In this document: in pieces, positions 61,926 through 64,000 of the stretch
Position numbering within the stretch: the stretch's first letter is position 1
Layout of the letters: every line of letters begins with the position of its first letter
Origin: Breznakibacter sp047600785
Lineage (GTDB): Bacteria; Bacteroidota; Bacteroidia; Bacteroidales; Marinilabiliaceae
NCBI GenBank assembly: GCA_047600785.1
Contig: JASGKH010000002.1
Coordinates: 3,348,001-3,412,000, forward strand
Direction of reading: 5' to 3'
Length of the DNA: 64,000 bases
Made by a program: the position numbers and the translations under genes
The notes under the pieces: generated by a model
Told to the model about the DNA's origin: nothing
Seen by the model: only the letters and a program-made list of their open reading frames with translations
The model's database searches: none

Positions 61926-64000
61926 TCATTTGAGAGTAACCTTCACTATGGAATAGTTTTTTCCCGAAACAATCAGGCCACCACTTTTCAGTTTATCCAA
62001 AATAGCAGATGTAATTGTCAGCGTGAAATCACCGGTTATATCAAAGTATTCTGTTCCGTCTGCAATTGCAGGCCAGCCACTTTCACTACCCTTGAAAGAA
62101 CCTTGTGCATCGCTTTCAACATCGGAAGTCACAACAGTAACCACTTGACCCACCTTTGCCGAAGCAAAGGCAGAGGCCGGAATCAGAATATTGCCCCAGT
62201 TGCCGATTGCCGTTTTGGTATCAAAAATAGTTACAGCAGCAGAGTAGTCTTTCACCCACGAAATAGATGAAACAATCATTCCGTCGCCCTGAAGGATTAT
62301 CGAGTAACCCCAATCGCTATATGGGAACAGCGACACCGGAAGGTCAATATAGTCGGCAGCGGCTATAACGGCTGCATTGGCATCCGTTGTGCCATCATAT
62401 ACATTGCCCCAATGGCCATTGAACACTTTGAACTGTGGTTCATTATTAGTCTTAGTGTATCTGATGCGCACAGAAGCATCGGCCGGGGCGCCCGAAAAGT
62501 CCACATTCAACTCATAATTCTTGCTCCAATTGGCCAGTTCAACCGGGGTATTATACAAAATGGTTTCAACTTCACCGGCTGCCACAACCTTAACTGTATA
62601 ATCCACTTTTGATGTACCCGACACCAAAGTTACTTTATTGTCCCCGACATTGACACCAACTGAAACATAGAGTACAGTTCCTACTAGCAAATACTTAGTA
62701 TCTGCGTCATTGAGAAGCACATTGGTAAGACTTGCACCATTGACAACAGAGCACTGCATCAATTCTCCGACCGTTGTTGTTTCTGATGCAAATCCAGAAA
62801 TTGCGCAGAACGTAAATGCGTTGATAACAATGCTGCCTGCGGCAACAGTTTCGCCGTTGTCCATCACCAAGGTTACGACACCCGATTCCGCTGCAAGCGG
62901 GACCGTCACTTTGAAACCGTCGCCGGTTGCTGTGGCTTCAGCTTCGAGGTTGCCAAACTTAACCGTTTTCACGCGGCTGCCCAGAGTCGACACAATGCTG
63001 AGCTCGTCGAGCGGAGTGGCATTGGATGGCAACGTGGCAACGGGCTTGGTGGTCACAAGGCCTGTCACGGCAATGGTATTGCCATTGGCCAAAGTCAGCG
63101 TGATATCGCCGCTTTGTGCGGCAGCCGTCACTTTGAGGTTTATCTTGCCTTCCGTGAGAGCTATTGCAGTCGCTTCGCCGCCCTTGAATGCTGCCGTGGC
63201 CACCAGGTCGAGATTGGTGCCACTGATAACAACTGTTTCGTCCACGCCATAGGAAACCTTTAGGTCTTCGATGGCTGCGGTAGGTTCAACAAGCGTGATA
63301 TCACCTGCCGCAATTTCTATGCCCGAGAGCAATACCAGCGTCACGGCACCAGTCTTTGCATTGACCGGAACAACTACGCTGAGCGCGGCGATGTCTTCGG
63401 TTGGGTCGGCCTGGGCCACATTTACGTCATCGGCATTCTGGAAACGGACGAACTTCACAAGGCGGAGCAGCGAACCGGTGATGCTGATGGTACTGCCGGC
63501 TTTGACACCCGTGGCGGGCAACGTTATACCAGTCGGTTGGGCCACAACAAGCTCTTCTTTGGATGGCAACTGGTTGACCAGTGTGTCGGTGCCTTCGATT
63601 ACGTTCATCGCCAAATACACTTTGCCCGTCGATGCGTCAACCGGCACAATCACCTTTATCTCGTAGCGTGTCGGCGTCACCGCCACAGCTTCGCCGGTTG
63701 CAAACATCACATGGTCTATGTAATTGAGGTATGTGCCTTTTATGGTCAGCTCATCACCCGGGATCACGCTGGCGGGCGTAAAGCTCTCAAATGTGATAGG
63801 CTCGGTAAAGGCTATGGTGCCTGTCTCGATAGTTTTGTCGCCATAAAGCAATTTCACTTTGCCTACCACCGCGTCTTCGGGTACAAGACAACGAATGGTG
63901 TAGTTATCTACCGCCTCAATGTCCGATACCGATATATTTTCGGGGAAAACGATGGTCTCTATCTGATTGAGGCCGCTACCCTTGAACTGCATGTATCCGC
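61926..64000 (-). CDS. Surface glycan-binding protein with tandem IPT/TIG domains (5' end off the window)
   Basis: At least 691 codons; the frame is open to the right edge, so the signal peptide and N-terminus are missing. At least five to six IPT/TIG-like Ig domains of about 75-80 residues follow one another (FTPASVIPGDELTIKGTYL, GITLPATGVKAGSTISITG, IEDLKVSYGVDETVVISGTNL, VATLPSNATPLDELSIV, CAISGFASETTTVGELM). The last 200 or so residues are a different, carbohydrate-binding-like region (IRYTKTNNEPQFKVFNG, WGYSIILQGDGM). Its place ahead of the GH26 genes is that of the SusE/F-type surface glycan-binding proteins; SusC/D would be off the edge. Confidence 0.85.
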   Translation of the reverse strand, partial: GYMQFKGSGLNQIETIVFPENISVSDIEAVDNYTIRCLVPEDAVVGKVKLLYGDKTIETGTIAFTEPITFESFTPASVIPGDELTIKGTYLNYIDHVMFATGEAVAVTPTRYEIKVIVPVDASTGKVYLAMNVIEGTDTLVNQLPSKEELVVAQPTGITLPATGVKAGSTISITGSLLRLVKFVRFQNADDVNVAQADPTEDIAALSVVVPVNAKTGAVTLVLLSGIEIAAGDITLVEPTAAIEDLKVSYGVDETVVISGTNLDLVATAAFKGGEATAIALTEGKINLKVTAAAQSGDITLTLANGNTIAVTGLVTTKPVATLPSNATPLDELSIVSTLGSRVKTVKFGNLEAEATATGDGFKVTVPLAAESGVVTLVMDNGETVAAGSIVINAFTFCAISGFASETTTVGELMQCSVVNGASLTNVLLNDADTKYLLVGTVLYVSVGVNVGDNKVTLVSGTSKVDYTVKVVAAGEVETILYNTPVELANWSKNYELNVDFSGAPADASVRIRYTKTNNEPQFKVFNGHWGNVYDGTTDANAAVIAAADYIDLPVSLFPYSDWGYSIILQGDGMIVSSISWVKDYSAAVTIFDTKTAIGNWGNILIPASAFASAKVGQVVTVVTSDVESDAQGSFKGSESGWPAIADGTEYFDITGDFTLTITSAILDKLKSGGLIVSGKNYSIVKVTLK

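Overview
The window reads as a chromosomal segment of a member of the Bacteroidota, most likely a free-living or gut-associated Bacteroidales-type polysaccharide degrader (inference). Support: promoter elements of the Bacteroidota type (TAnnTTTG at -7, with TTTG about 19-21 nt upstream), a TonB-dependent receptor with a carboxypeptidase-like N-terminal domain, a secreted enzyme with a type IX secretion C-terminal domain, a SprB-type repeat fragment, and a mannan utilization locus. No rRNA, tRNA, CRISPR array or integrase was found.

Layout. 1-2833: Zur-type regulator (cut by the left edge) and a znuACB zinc importer, convergent with ispD. 3577-7432: DUF2461 protein, a polytopic membrane protein and an acyl-CoA ligase. 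7696-11675: dnaE and trxA. 11742-16345: small envelope genes, a broken NVEAL-peptide-like locus, a DUF4097 beta-solenoid protein, an LPP20-like protein and recX. 16582-19170: zinc/cadmium P-type ATPase behind a methyltransferase broken by one inserted base. 19641-22589: two unknown genes, an ECF sigma factor with a partner membrane protein, and a divergent DUF6249 protein. 22956-30050: secreted pectate lyase, PAS-LuxR regulator, TonB-dependent receptor, sirtuin, outer-membrane barrel. 30055-30980: tandem array of ~195-bp repeats followed by perfect palindromes. 31144-38019: LVIVD lipoprotein with a barrel protein, comF, small secreted proteins, and a DUF362 plus polyferredoxin pair. 38466-45685: four-gene two-component cluster. 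45831-47464: AT-rich ImmA/PIN pair. 47598-49927: truA, a decayed SprB repeat, and a PAS/MCP-like signalling protein. 50223-64000: mannan utilization locus, all on the minus strand and continuing off the right edge.

The mannan locus makes a complete path: a surface protein of tandem IPT/TIG domains binds glycan; three GH26 enzymes and one GH5 lipoprotein cut beta-mannan; an SGNH esterase removes acetyl groups; an MFS symporter imports mannobiose; an epimerase turns mannobiose into mannosyl-glucose; and a GH130 enzyme phosphorolyses it to mannose-1-phosphate and glucose. The MFS transporter carries an unusual ~144-residue periplasmic insertion. The most useful oddities are that insertion, two receiver domains with Glu in place of the phospho-accepting Asp, the frameshifted methyltransferase, the decayed NVEAL locus, and the repeat/palindrome block.
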